From Limimaricola litoreus (GTDB lineage Bacteria; Pseudomonadota; Alphaproteobacteria; Rhodobacterales; Rhodobacteraceae), in assembly GCF_024159025.1 (NCBI RefSeq), contig NZ_JAMYXC010000130.1, positions 1-55,231 on the forward strand: 55,231 bases of DNA. The letters run 5' to 3'. Below, piece by piece: positions 17,446 through 26,794 of the stretch (the first letter of the stretch is position 1; each line of letters opens with the position of its first letter). Made by a program: the position numbers and the translations under genes. The notes beneath the pieces are model-generated. The model was not told the origin of the DNA. It made no database searches and was given only the letters and a program-made list of their open reading frames with translations.

Positions 17446-17471
17446 AACAGCGCCCGCGTAGGGGCGCTGTT
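17446..17471 (-). terminator. Terminator of trpA
   Basis: AACAGCGCCC (17446-17455) pairs perfectly with GGGCGCTGTT (17462-17471). On the minus strand the stem is followed by TTTTCATT, so it can end the trpA transcript before lldD. Confidence 0.75.
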
Positions 17472-17474
17472 GGA

Positions 17475-17498
17475 TTCGCGTATTTTCGGAAAGATGAA
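17475..17498 (+). repeat. Dispersed short repeat, copy 3
   Basis: Contains CGTATTT-N3-GAAAGATGAA and then CGGG, the same as copy 2 at 6180-6203. It lies between the trpA stop codon and its terminator. Confidence 0.7.
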
Positions 17499-17504
17499 CG
17501 GGGG

Positions 17505-18296
17505 TCAGGCCGAATGCGCGCCGTCGGCCAGCGATTTCACGAAGGCCAGCACCTCGTTCACCGGTTTGCCCTCGGCGATCTGGCTGACGATGGCCGAGCC
17601 GACCACCGTGCCGTCCGCAATCCCGGCGATGGATTTCGCGGTCTCGGGCGTTCTCACGCCAAAGCCCACGATGATCGGCAGATCGGTCTGCGACTTGATC
17701 CGCGCGACTTCGGGGGCGACGGCATCGGCCTGCGCCTCTGCAGCGCCGGTGATGCCGGTGATCGAGACGTAATAGACGAAACCGGAGGTGTTCTGCAGCA
17801 CCTTCGGCAGGCGCGCGTCATCGGTCGTCGGCGTGGCGAGGCGGATGAAGTTCAGCCCCGCCTGTTGGGCCGGGATACACAGCTCCGCATCCTCCTCGGG
17901 CGGCAGGTCGACCACGATCAGCCCGTCGATCCCGGCCTCCCTGGCCTGTTCGAGGAACTTGGGCACGCCGCGCGAATGGATCGGGTTGTAATAGCCCATC
18001 ATCACGATCGGGGTCTGGTCGTCGGTCTTGCGCAGGTCGCGCGCGATCTCCAGCGTCCGGTCGAGCGTCATGCCCTGCGCCAGCGCCCGCTGGCCGGCGA
18101 GTTGGATCGTCGCGCCGTCGGCCATGGGATCGGTGAAGGGCAGGCCCAGCTCGATGATGTCGACGCCAGCACCCGGCAGGCCGCGCACGATCTCCTTGGA
18201 GGTCTCGAAATCCGGGTCGCCCGCCATGACATAGGCCACGAAGGCCTTGCGCCCTTCGGATTTCAGCCGCGCGAAAGTGTCGTCGATCCGTGTCAT
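17505..18296 (-). CDS. trpA: Tryptophan synthase alpha chain
   Basis: 263 residues, ATG at 18296. The TIM-barrel shows the catalytic glutamate in [16 protein letters not shown] (the second acidic residue is the Asp of the same segment), [10 protein letters not shown], the DLPPEE loop and the phosphate-binding [11 protein letters not shown] and GFGVRTPE. It converts indole-3-glycerol phosphate to indole and glyceraldehyde 3-phosphate in complex with TrpB. trpB is not adjacent; upstream on the same strand is a VOC protein, so trpA is separated from the rest of the trp genes here. A terminator follows. Confidence 0.95.
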   Translation of the reverse strand: MTRIDDTFARLKSEGRKAFVAYVMAGDPDFETSKEIVRGLPGAGVDIIELGLPFTDPMADGATIQLAGQRALAQGMTLDRTLEIARDLRKTDDQTPIVMMGYYNPIHSRGVPKFLEQAREAGIDGLIVVDLPPEEDAELCIPAQQAGLNFIRLATPTTDDARLPKVLQNTSGFVYYVSITGITGAAEAQADAVAPEVARIKSQTDLPIIVGFGVRTPETAKSIAGIADGTVVGSAIVSQIAEGKPVNEVLAFVKSLADGAHSA

Positions 18297-18361
18297 GCCC
18301 GTCCCCTCTGGCCCGATCCCCTCGCGGTTTGGGCCAAAGGGGGGCGGAAATCAATGGGGCG

Positions 18362-18796
18362 TCAGGCCGGGGCCTGTTCCGGCATCGGCACCTCGACCCC
18401 GATCATCCAGCGCGTGCCGAAGCGGTCGGTCAGCGTGCCGAAGCCCTCGGACCAGAAGGTCTTGGTGAACTCCATGTGGATCTGGCCACTTTCGGCCAGC
18501 GCGTCGAACACCGCGCGGGCGCGGGTCACGTCGGGCAGGTCGATGGTGATCGAGCAGCCCGCCATCTCGGGGCTGCCGCCCATGATGTCGTCGCTGGCAT
18601 AGATCCAGCCCTCGCCGATCTTGAGCGCGGCGTGCATCACCGCCTGCGGGCTGGCTTCGGGGATGCTCTCGCGCATCTCCTGGGGGGCTTCGGAAAAGGT
18701 CATGACATTGGCCGGGGCCGCGTCGAAGATCCGGGCGTATTCGGCCAGCGCATCGGCGCAGTTGCCATGGAAGGTGATATAGGGAATCGGGATCAT
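18362..18796 (-). CDS. VOC-family (PhnB/glyoxalase-like) protein
   Basis: 144 residues; AAGGAG lies nine bases before the ATG at 18796. It belongs to the PhnB-type vicinal-oxygen-chelate proteins: an opening strand [57 protein letters not shown] and the closing [15 protein letters not shown]. The H/E metal-ligand pattern is partial (His near the N-terminal strand, Glu absent or displaced), so enzymatic function is uncertain. It is divergent from ychF and 65 bp upstream of trpA. Confidence 0.88.
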   Translation of the reverse strand: MIPIPYITFHGNCADALAEYARIFDAAPANVMTFSEAPQEMRESIPEASPQAVMHAALKIGEGWIYASDDIMGGSPEMAGCSITIDLPDVTRARAVFDALAESGQIHMEFTKTFWSEGFGTLTDRFGTRWMIGVEVPMPEQAPA

Positions 18797-18931
18797 CGCG
18801 CGGGCTCCTTGCTGTATGGGCCGAGCATGGCACGCGAGCCCCCTTCGCACCAAGGCCCGCCGGCAAGCTTGGCTTGCGCGCGGGCGCGCCTGCGGATAGG
18901 ACCGCCGCGATGTGCTGCTAGGAGGCGTGAC

Positions 18932-20029
<1,098 letters not shown>

Positions 20030-20098
20030 GGTCACACTGGTCAGGCTTCCGGATACAGCGCGCCGCATCACCGATACGACGCGTTTTGCGTTGCAAGT

Positions 20099-21547
20099 TT
20101 ACTGCGCGCGCAACTCTTCGAGATGCGCCTGCGCGGATTTCAGATCGGCGCGGAATTTCTCGGTCTCGTCCTCGCGCAGCGCCGGATCTGGCAAGCGCAA
20201 CAGGTAGGAAGGGTGGACCGTCAGGAACACCGGCACGCCGTTTTCGGTCGCCTCGATCGTGCCACGCCGCGCGAGGATGCCCTTGCGCGAGCCAGTTAGG
20301 CTCTCGGCCGCGGTGCCGCCCATCGACAGGATTAGCTTGGGTTTGATCAATTCGATCTCGGATTGCACCCAGAAGCGGCAGGCCCTGATTTCCGAGGTGT
20401 TCGGGTTCTGGTGGATGCGCCGCTTGCCGCGTGGCGTGAACTTGAAATGCTTCACCGCATTGGTGACGAAGGCGCGGGAGCGGTCGATCCCGGCCTCTTT
20501 CGCGATGCGGTCGAACATCTGCCCCGCGGGCCCGACAAAGGGCCGCCCGGCAAGATCCTCCTGATCGCCCGGCTGCTCGCCCACCACCATGAGGTCGGCA
20601 TCGCGCGGCCCCTCACCCGGCACCGCCTGCGTCGCGTTTTCGTAAAGCGGGCAGCGGGTGCAGGCGTTTTCTTGCGCACGAAGTTGATCGAGATCGTCGG
20701 CCATCGGGCGCAGAACGCTCGGAGCGGCGAGCCGCTCGGTGATCTTGGCCGCGCGCGGGGGCGGCAGGGTCGGTGCGGCGTCCTGCATGGCGCGGGCGCG
20801 GGTCTCGGCGCTGGCGATCATCTCGGGGATATGCCGCGCCTCGGGCAGGTTCTTCCAGTATTTCTTGGGCATCTCCGACATCATCGCCCCGACCTTGAGT
20901 CGGGTGGGGTTGAAGATGTTGCGGAAATAGGTGCCCCAAAGCTCTTCGGTCGCGTCCTCGGGGATGTCGGGCTTGGGCTGGCCCTCGGCGAAGCCGAGCG
21001 CGCCATCCTCGAACACCGCCGTGAGATCCGGCGTCGCGATCATCCAGTCCATGTCGGCAAAGCGGCGCGCGAAGAAGGGCGCGGTCGGCTCAAGCGTGTA
21101 ATGCGTGGGCTCGAACCACGCGGCAAAGCGGCGGCGCGCGTCATCCGGCGCGCCGATCTCGCGAAACCGCACGAAGGCGGTCATCTTGTGCTTGTCGCGA
21201 CGCACCGCCTTTTCCATCGCGCGCAGCTTGGCCAGATCCGCATCGCCACGATCCTCCATCAGCCCTTTTTCGGAGCCCAGCCGCCACAGCATCGCGTAGA
21301 GCCGGGCGAAGCGCTCGGGGTCATTGTGCCAGACCACGGTATTGGCCAGCTCCACGAAGCTGCGCGGCACCGAAATCGTCTTGGCCGCGGGCGCGATCTC
21401 CTCGGGCGGGGTGGCGAAGAGATCGGCCTCCGCCACGCCCCGGCTCCATGTCACCTCCGCGGGCGGCACCCCGCGCGACACGAGCCCCCGCGCGGCGTCG
21501 CGCCAGGCGGTGTCGGTTCCGATGTGAGGCAGGGCGACATGGGGCAT
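20099..21547 (-). CDS. DUF4130 - UdgX uracil-DNA glycosylase fusion
   Basis: 482 residues from an ATG at 21547; a GTG at 21553 is an alternative start. Residues 1-270 are a DUF4130 domain (IPRSFVELANTVVWHNDPERF, then FRNIFNPTRLK). The C-terminal 190 residues are a family-4-like uracil-DNA glycosylase with Fe-S cysteines (Cys296, Cys299, Cys390), motif GEQPGDQED (about 323-331) and HPSYLLR (445-451). The loop GKRRIHQNP, with His379, is diagnostic of UdgX, whose histidine forms a covalent bond with the uracil-derived abasic site. The N-terminal domain has unknown activity. It lies 12 bp downstream of the radical SAM gene, so the two form an operon. Confidence 0.94.
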   Translation of the reverse strand: MPHVALPHIGTDTAWRDAARGLVSRGVPPAEVTWSRGVAEADLFATPPEEIAPAAKTISVPRSFVELANTVVWHNDPERFARLYAMLWRLGSEKGLMEDRGDADLAKLRAMEKAVRRDKHKMTAFVRFREIGAPDDARRRFAAWFEPTHYTLEPTAPFFARRFADMDWMIATPDLTAVFEDGALGFAEGQPKPDIPEDATEELWGTYFRNIFNPTRLKVGAMMSEMPKKYWKNLPEARHIPEMIASAETRARAMQDAAPTLPPPRAAKITERLAAPSVLRPMADDLDQLRAQENACTRCPLYENATQAVPGEGPRDADLMVVGEQPGDQEDLAGRPFVGPAGQMFDRIAKEAGIDRSRAFVTNAVKHFKFTPRGKRRIHQNPNTSEIRACRFWVQSEIELIKPKLILSMGGTAAESLTGSRKGILARRGTIEATENGVPVFLTVHPSYLLRLPDPALREDETEKFRADLKSAQAHLEELRAQ

Positions 21548-21559
21548 GGGCACCAAACC

Positions 21560-22792
21560 TCAGAACAGCGACAGCTGTTCCGGCTTGGGCGCGAAGCGCG
21601 CGGCAAGATCGGGGCTGTCGAGCAGCGCGCCGGGGGTCCAGTCCGCGAGGCTGACGAAGGGGCGCGCATTCTTCATGTTGGCCCCCATCCGCGCCAGATC
21701 GTCCCAGCGCAGCCGCCGATGCCGCCGGGCCGCAATGATCCGCTGCACCGTGCGCTCGCCGAAGCCCGGCACGCGCAGCAGCGTTTCACGGTCGGCCCGC
21801 ATCGGATCGACCGGAAAGGCATGGCGATTGCGCAAGGCCCAGGCGAGCTTGGGGTCGATCGAAAGATCGAGATTGCCGTCCGTCCCGGCGGTGATCTCAT
21901 TTGCGTCGAAGCCGTAGAACCGCATCAGCCAATCGGCCTGGTAGAGCCGATGCTCACGCAGGAGCGGCGGCTTGATCAGCGGCAGCTTGGCAGTGGCATC
22001 GGGAATGGGCGAAAAGGCCGAGTAATAGACGCGCTTCAAGCCGTAGGAGGAATAGAGCCGCGTCGACTGGCCGAGGATCGTCGCATCGTTCGACCCATCC
22101 GCGCCGATGATCATCTGCGTCGATTGCCCGGCGGGCGCGAAGCGGGCGGGTCGCTTGCCGGTATGGCTGCGGTCCTTCGACGCCTCCTTGCGCAGCCGCA
22201 CCCCCGCCATGGCGCGGCGGATGGTGTCGGGCTTCTTCTCGGGCGCGTATTGCGTCACGCTGGCATCGGTCGGCATCTCGACATTGATCGAGACCCGGTC
22301 GGCATAGAGCCCGGCCTGCTCGATCAGCTCCTGGCTCGCCTCGGGAATGGTCTTGAGGTGGATGTAACCGCGAAAGTTCTCTTCCTCGCGCAGCTTTTTG
22401 GCGATGCGGACCATGTCCTCCATCGTCTTGTCCGGGCTCTGGATGATGCCAGACGACAGGAACAGCCCCTCGATGTAGTTGCGCCGGTAGAACTCCAGCG
22501 TCAGCTTCACCACCTCGTCCACCGAGAACCGCGCGCGCTCCACGTTGGAGGAGACCCGGTTCACGCAATAGGCGCAGTCGAAGATGCAGAAGTTCGTCAT
22601 CAGGATCTTGAGCAGGCTGATGCAGCGCCCGTCCGGCGCATAGGCATGGCAGATGCCCGAGCCTTCGGTCGAGCCGAGGCCCTTTCCGTCCTTGGAGTTG
22701 CGTTTCGACGTGCCCGACGACGCGCAGGAGGCGTCGTATCGAGCGGCGTCCGAGAGGATGGCGAGCTTGCGCTCGAGGCTGTGCGTTGTCAT
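21560..22792 (-). CDS. Radical SAM protein, putative DNA modification/repair
   Basis: 410 residues from the ATG at 22792 (weak ribosome site). The radical SAM cluster is Cys69, Cys73 and Cys76 in NFCIFDCAYC. A conserved N-terminal segment (ASCASSGTSKR, GSTEGSGICHAY, GRCISLLKIL) precedes it. GLFLSSGI and HLKTIPEAS lie in the barrel, and a helix-hairpin-helix (RVPGFGERTVQRII) near the C-terminus would contact DNA. The family is usually annotated as 'putative DNA modification/repair radical SAM protein' and is found next to DUF4130-UdgX genes, as here. The chemical reaction is not known. It is divergent from a metallophosphoesterase with a 90-bp gap. Confidence 0.93.
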   Translation of the reverse strand: MTTHSLERKLAILSDAARYDASCASSGTSKRNSKDGKGLGSTEGSGICHAYAPDGRCISLLKILMTNFCIFDCAYCVNRVSSNVERARFSVDEVVKLTLEFYRRNYIEGLFLSSGIIQSPDKTMEDMVRIAKKLREEENFRGYIHLKTIPEASQELIEQAGLYADRVSINVEMPTDASVTQYAPEKKPDTIRRAMAGVRLRKEASKDRSHTGKRPARFAPAGQSTQMIIGADGSNDATILGQSTRLYSSYGLKRVYYSAFSPIPDATAKLPLIKPPLLREHRLYQADWLMRFYGFDANEITAGTDGNLDLSIDPKLAWALRNRHAFPVDPMRADRETLLRVPGFGERTVQRIIAARRHRRLRWDDLARMGANMKNARPFVSLADWTPGALLDSPDLAARFAPKPEQLSLF

Positions 22793-22882
22793 GAAGTTCA
22801 GGTAATGTTCATGCCCTCGCGGAACAAGCGCGGCAGCCTGCGACAGCTTGTCCGGCAGCGCCATCCCGCTAGGTCGGGGCTC

Positions 22883-23770
22883 ATGCAGCCCATCGACGCG
22901 ATCCCCGACATCCATGCCGACCCCGACCGGCTCGAACGCAGCCTTGATGCGGTCGAACCCGGCGCGCGGATCGCCTTTCTGGGCGATTTCATCGACGCCT
23001 TGCCGGGGCAGGCGGCGGTCTCGGACCGCGCCGTGCTGGAACGGGTGCGCGATCTGGTCGAGACGAAGCGCGCCGTCGCGGTGATGGGCAATCACGAGCT
23101 GAACGCGATCCTGTTTCACCGCCTCGGCATCGACGGCGCGGCGCTGCGTCGCCACAGCCCGCGCAACCACGCCCAGCATCGCAGCTTTGTCGCCGATTTC
23201 GGGATCATGACGCCGCAGGCGCTGGGTTGGACGGAATGGTTCCTGACCCTGCCGCTGTGGCGCGAGGAGGGTGGGCTACGTCTCGTCCACGCCTGCTGGA
23301 GCGCGCCCGCGATCGAGACGGTGGCCGCGCGGCGACCCGACGGGCGACTGCGCGCGGCGGACCTGCCCGAGATCGCCTCCCGCTCGACTCGTTTCGGCCA
23401 GGCGGTGCAACTGCTGGTGACGGGGCCGGAGCAGCGCCTGCCGGAGGGGATGGGCTTTCACGACAGCCACGGTGCCATGCGCCGCCGCGTCCGGCTGGCC
23501 TGGTGGCGGCACGGAGCGAAGAGCTGGCGCGACGCCGCCCTCTCGGTCCCCGATCCCGAAGAGCTGCCGCGAACGGCACTGCCCGCACACCCGGAACTGT
23601 CCTTCTACCCCGCCGATGCGCCGCCGGTGCTGTGCGGCCATTACAAGATGCGCGGCGCGCCCTGCATCGAGGCGCGCAACGTGGCCTGTCTCGACTATCC
23701 CGACGCCCCCTGCATCTACCGCTGGCGGGGCGAGACGCGGCTCATGGACGAGCATCTGCAGGCGGTCTGA
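22883..23770 (+). CDS. Metallophosphoesterase (calcineurin-like, PrpE/serine-threonine phosphatase type)
   Basis: 295 residues from the ATG at 22883. Metal-ligand motifs are intact: Asp9 and His11 in IPDIHAD, GDFID at 34-38, GNHE at 69-72, a His in LVHACW, and GHYKM near the end. A basic insert (RNHAQHRSFVADFG) follows GNHE. It resembles bacterial PPP-type or diadenosine-tetraphosphatase-like enzymes; the substrate is not predictable. Being divergent from the radical SAM/UdgX operon it may share a promoter region, but a functional link is only positional. Confidence 0.88.
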   Translation: MQPIDAIPDIHADPDRLERSLDAVEPGARIAFLGDFIDALPGQAAVSDRAVLERVRDLVETKRAVAVMGNHELNAILFHRLGIDGAALRRHSPRNHAQHRSFVADFGIMTPQALGWTEWFLTLPLWREEGGLRLVHACWSAPAIETVAARRPDGRLRAADLPEIASRSTRFGQAVQLLVTGPEQRLPEGMGFHDSHGAMRRRVRLAWWRHGAKSWRDAALSVPDPEELPRTALPAHPELSFYPADAPPVLCGHYKMRGAPCIEARNVACLDYPDAPCIYRWRGETRLMDEHLQAV

Positions 23771-23846
23771 AAACGCGTGGCAGTTTTCTGCAAGATGGCC
23801 GATTTCACCCTTGTTTTCATCCCACACGCCGCATAGACACACCGGC

Positions 23847-23936
23847 GGAGACGTGGCCGAGTGGTCGAAGGCACACCCCTGCTAAGGGTGCAGGCGGGAA
23901 ACCGTCTCGAGGGTTCGAATCCCTTCGTCTCCGCCA
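23847..23936 (+). tRNA. tRNA-Ser (anticodon GCT)
   Basis: Acceptor GGAGACG pairs with CGTCTCC, followed by discriminator G and an encoded CCA. The long variable arm typical of serine tRNAs, the T-loop GGTTCGAATCC, and the anticodon loop CTGCTAA (anticodon GCT at 23881-23883) are all present. 90 bases including CCA. Confidence 0.96.
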
Positions 23937-24204
23937 TTACCCCCTTCAAATTCACAGAGCTACTATTGTACGGGTGTTTCGTCTTGCGAGCCATGTGCAT
24001 CGTGCAGGCGCGTTCCCCTATCGGAAGCCTGCAATCATAGGAGCCCTTGGTCTTGTGGCGCCGTGCGGATGTTCGATCGAATGATCGAGGCGTCTGCCGC
24101 TGGAGGCCGGCGAAACTTGTTCCGGCGACAAAGCACCCTTCTAAACTCCGGCCGCCTCGACCGATCCCTCGGGATCGGAACGAGACGGCGCATGGTCCGA
24201 GGCG
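23937..24204. other. Intergenic region after tRNA-Ser
   Basis: 268 bp with locally lower GC just after the tRNA. No gene, integrase or repeat of the tRNA end was found. A hairpin CCGATCCC (24162-24169) / GGGATCGG (24172-24179) lies just past the PiT stop codon and may end that transcript, but no T tract follows. Confidence 0.5.
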
Positions 24205-25686
24205 TCAGAAGCCGATCTGGCGCAGCAGCACGAAGCACAACGCCGAGAGCAGCGCCGCGGCGGGGACGGTGATGACCCAGGCCGCGATGATGGTGAGGAA
24301 ATGCGAACGCCGCACCAGCTTGCGCCGCGCGCGCTCCTGCTTGGCGATCCGCGCCGCGGGCGGGCGGCCGTCGTTGATCTTGCGGGCGCGCCGCTCGGCG
24401 TGCCACTCGCGGAAGAAGCCGACGCCGAAGACACCGCCCACCGCGATATGGGTCGAGCTGACCGGCAGGCCGAGCCACGAGGCGGCGATCACCGTCACCG
24501 CCGCCGAAAGCGCCACGCAATAGGCGCGCATCGGGTTGAGTTTGGTGATCTGGCTGCCGACCATGCCGATCAGCTTTGGCCCGAACAGCACCAGGCCGAC
24601 CGAGATGCCGACCGCGCCAATCACCATCACCCAAAGCGGGATCGCGACCTCGCCCGCCACGCCCGAGGCCTGCTGGGCATAGACCACCGCCGCGAGCGGC
24701 CCGACCGCATTGGCCACGTCGTTGGCGCCATGGGCGAAGGACAGCAGCGCCGCCGAGACCACCAGCGGCACCCTGAACAGCACCTTGAGCGACTTGTTGC
24801 GGTTCTCCAGCCCGACGGATTGCCGCCGGATCAGCGGCCGCGACAGGGCGGTGAAGAGCATGCCCGCCGTGGCGCCGATCGCCAGCGCGGTCAGCATGTC
24901 GATCTTGACCAGCCGCTTGAGACCCTTGAGCGCGAGATAGGCGGCGAAGGCGGCGGTCATCAGGCCGATCAGCACCGGCACCCATGTGCGCGCGGCGGCG
25001 ATCTTGTCCTCGACGTAGATGATGCGCCACTTGATGAAGGCGAGCATCGCCGCCGCGATCACGCCGCCCAGAACGGGGGAGATGACCCAGCTTGCCGCGA
25101 TGGCGCCCATGGTCGGCCAGCTGACGGTCGAGAGGCCCGCCGCCGCGATGCCCGCGCCCATCACGCCGCCGACCACCGAATGGGTGGTCGAGACCGGCGC
25201 GCCGACCCAAGTGGCGATGTTGACCCAGATCGCGGCCGAGAGCAGCGCCGCCATCATCGCCCAGATGAAGATCTGCGCATTGGCGAGGCCGGCGGGATCG
25301 ATGATCCCCTTGGAAATGGTCGAGACCACGTCGCCGCCCGCCAGAAGCGCGCCCGCGCTTTCGCAGACGGCGGCGATGACGATCGCGCCGGCCATCGAGA
25401 GCGCCTTGGCGCCGACGGCGGGGCCCATGTTGTTGGCGACGTCGTTGGCGCCGATGTTGATCGCCATGTAGGCGCCGAAGGCGGCGGCGACGACGACGAC
25501 GAGGCTTTGCGGCTCACCGCCGGTCAGCACCGCCGCGACGAGCGCGGCGAGGGTGACGAAGACGAGCGAGGCCCCGACGCCGACGAGCGGACGCGAGGCA
25601 TACATCGAGGCGGATTCGAAGCGCGACAGCCGGTTCAGGTCCCGGTCGAGCGTCTTCCACTGATGCGAGGGATCGTTCTGGGTCAA
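24205..25686 (-). CDS. pit: PiT-type inorganic phosphate transporter
   Basis: 493 residues starting at a TTG (25686) that has AAGGAG seven bases upstream; the first ATG would remove 27 residues. It is an integral membrane protein with two inverted copies of the PiT signature: AINIGANDVANNMGPAVGAKALS and SFAHGANDVANAVGPLAA. The matching repeat ends are APVSTTHSVVGGVMGAG and LPVSSTHIAVGGVFGVG. A basic cytoplasmic stretch lies between the last helices. It symports phosphate (with H+ or Na+) across the inner membrane. The extended N-terminus (about 45 residues) is soluble. A Nudix gene is 93 bp upstream on the same strand. Confidence 0.94.
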   Translation of the reverse strand: MTQNDPSHQWKTLDRDLNRLSRFESASMYASRPLVGVGASLVFVTLAALVAAVLTGGEPQSLVVVVAAAFGAYMAINIGANDVANNMGPAVGAKALSMAGAIVIAAVCESAGALLAGGDVVSTISKGIIDPAGLANAQIFIWAMMAALLSAAIWVNIATWVGAPVSTTHSVVGGVMGAGIAAAGLSTVSWPTMGAIAASWVISPVLGGVIAAAMLAFIKWRIIYVEDKIAAARTWVPVLIGLMTAAFAAYLALKGLKRLVKIDMLTALAIGATAGMLFTALSRPLIRRQSVGLENRNKSLKVLFRVPLVVSAALLSFAHGANDVANAVGPLAAVVYAQQASGVAGEVAIPLWVMVIGAVGISVGLVLFGPKLIGMVGSQITKLNPMRAYCVALSAAVTVIAASWLGLPVSSTHIAVGGVFGVGFFREWHAERRARKINDGRPPAARIAKQERARRKLVRRSHFLTIIAAWVITVPAAALLSALCFVLLRQIGF

Positions 25687-25779
25687 CGGTCGGCTCCTTG
25701 CGGGCGGGGGCGGGGCGAGAGAGGGCGAGGCGAAAAAGAGCGGGACGAAGGACGGCAGCGGCGGGCAGGGCGCATCGGC

Positions 25780-26253
25780 TCAGGCGCGCTTGCGAAGGCC
25801 GGCGGGCAGATCGCGCAGCAGCGTCTTGAGCTGCGGCTCCTCGACCTTCTCGGCGGCCTCCTCGGGCGACATCCAGCGCCGTTCGCGCCGGTCGGCCTCG
25901 GGAAAATCCGCCTGCAGCTCCGCCCCCTCGAAGGCGTAGACATCCACATCCGTCACCACCGGCACGTTGCCGCGCAGGCGCTTGGTGTAGCGGTAGCGCC
26001 CGATCAGGCCCTGTCCGCCGCCCACGGGGCGGATGCCGGCCTCTTCCCAGGCTTCGTCGAGCGCGGTGCCCTCGGCGTCGAAGCCCTTTTTCGGCCAGCC
26101 TTTCGGCAGGATCCAGCGCTTGGTTTCCAAGGAGGTCACCAGCAGCACCTCAAGGCCCCGGTCGCTCTCGCGGTAGCACAGGGCCGCCACCTGGTAGCGC
26201 GGAGGACGCCGCAAAAGCGGCGCGATGAAGTTCATCCAGAGTTTGGCTAGCAC
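25780..26253 (-). CDS. Nudix hydrolase (DIPP-like), with altered Nudix box
   Basis: 157 residues from a GTG at 26253 (AGGTG upstream); ATG at 26235 is an alternative. The core WILPKGWPKKGFDAEGTALDEAWEEAGI is a Nudix box of the diphosphoinositol-polyphosphate phosphohydrolase type. Compared with the consensus G-x5-E-x7-R-E-U-x-E-E, the first Glu is Phe and the Arg is Asp, whereas the metal-binding EAWEEAG block is retained. Activity on a nucleoside or inositol diphosphate is likely but could be weakened. It lies upstream of the phosphate transporter, compatible with a link to phosphate metabolism. Confidence 0.88.
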   Translation of the reverse strand: MLAKLWMNFIAPLLRRPPRYQVAALCYRESDRGLEVLLVTSLETKRWILPKGWPKKGFDAEGTALDEAWEEAGIRPVGGGQGLIGRYRYTKRLRGNVPVVTDVDVYAFEGAELQADFPEADRRERRWMSPEEAAEKVEEPQLKTLLRDLPAGLRKRA

Positions 26254-26576
26254 GGCAATTCACCTGAATTGTTGAAGCCCAATCGTCTAGACCGGTGGCA
26301 GGCGTCGCATCAAGCATCGTGACCGGATTTTTTGCACATCCCGCAGGGCTTCGCGACGTCGAACGGCGTCGCCACCCCGTTTCGCGCATCATGGCGGTCC
26401 CGGCCGGGCCGAATCGCTTCAAAGCCGCGCGCCGCCTGCTGCGGGCGCGCGGCGCAAGTGCTGCGCGCGGTCATGCGTTTGCCGCATGGCGGCATTGACT
26501 GGCATTCGAACGCAAACACGCCCATTTGGCAGGCATGAGGGCGATGAAGCCCCCAGTTGTTCCAGATGAGCTTGTG
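26254..26576. other. Intergenic region between Nudix and 54-aa genes
   Basis: 323 bp without a convincing gene; short frames on both strands have no ribosome sites or recognisable products. It must hold the divergent promoters of the Nudix gene and the small gene at 26577. One palindrome is clear: CATGCG-N5-CGCATG at 26472-26488, about 90 bp before the small gene. Confidence 0.5.
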
Positions 26577-26741
26577 ATGACCCATAACGATCTCTACGCC
26601 CGCCCGACCCAAGCCGAAATCGAAGCCCTCATGTCCGAGGCACGGCAGATGCGCGCCGATCATGTCGCAGACGTTTTCCGCGCCCTGGCCCGCAAGCTGC
26701 GCGGCCTGACCCTCGGCGGCAAGGCTTCGGCCGCGGCCTGA
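26577..26741 (+). CDS. Small helical protein, 54 aa
   Basis: 54 residues from the ATG at 26577. The sequence is MTHNDLYARPTQAEIEAL, then a long amphipathic helix (ARQMRADHVADVFRALARKLRGL) and a short Gly/Ala tail. It looks like the small helical proteins, related to DUF1127, that are frequent in Rhodobacterales and often stress-induced. The codon use matches neighbouring genes, and a GC hairpin follows the stop. The ribosome site is weak. Function unknown. Confidence 0.65.
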   Translation: MTHNDLYARPTQAEIEALMSEARQMRADHVADVFRALARKLRGLTLGGKASAAA

Positions 26742-26749
26742 TCGCGATC

Positions 26750-26780
26750 GGCGGAACGACCCCCGAGGGGCCGTTCCGCC
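26750..26780. terminator. Bidirectional hairpin without T tract
   Basis: GGCGGAACG-A-CCCC pairs with GGGG-C-CGTTCCGCC around a three-base loop, 13 paired bases with one mismatch. It lies between convergent genes (26741 and 26795) and probably ends transcription from one or both sides. Confidence 0.6.
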
Positions 26781-26794
26781 GCGCTCCGGCCGGG

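Noticed and set aside
20030-20098. Terminator between ychF and the UdgX gene
   Set aside because: The gap has no stable stem-loop with a T tract that I could find.
20363-23770. 1135-codon plus-strand frame spanning the UdgX and radical SAM genes
   Set aside because: Only its last 295 codons (from 22883) are a real gene; the rest is antisense to two well-recognised proteins.
23847-24204. Possible integration site at the 3' end of tRNA-Ser
   Set aside because: No integrase, no direct repeat of the tRNA end and no foreign-looking genes follow; only a modest drop in GC.
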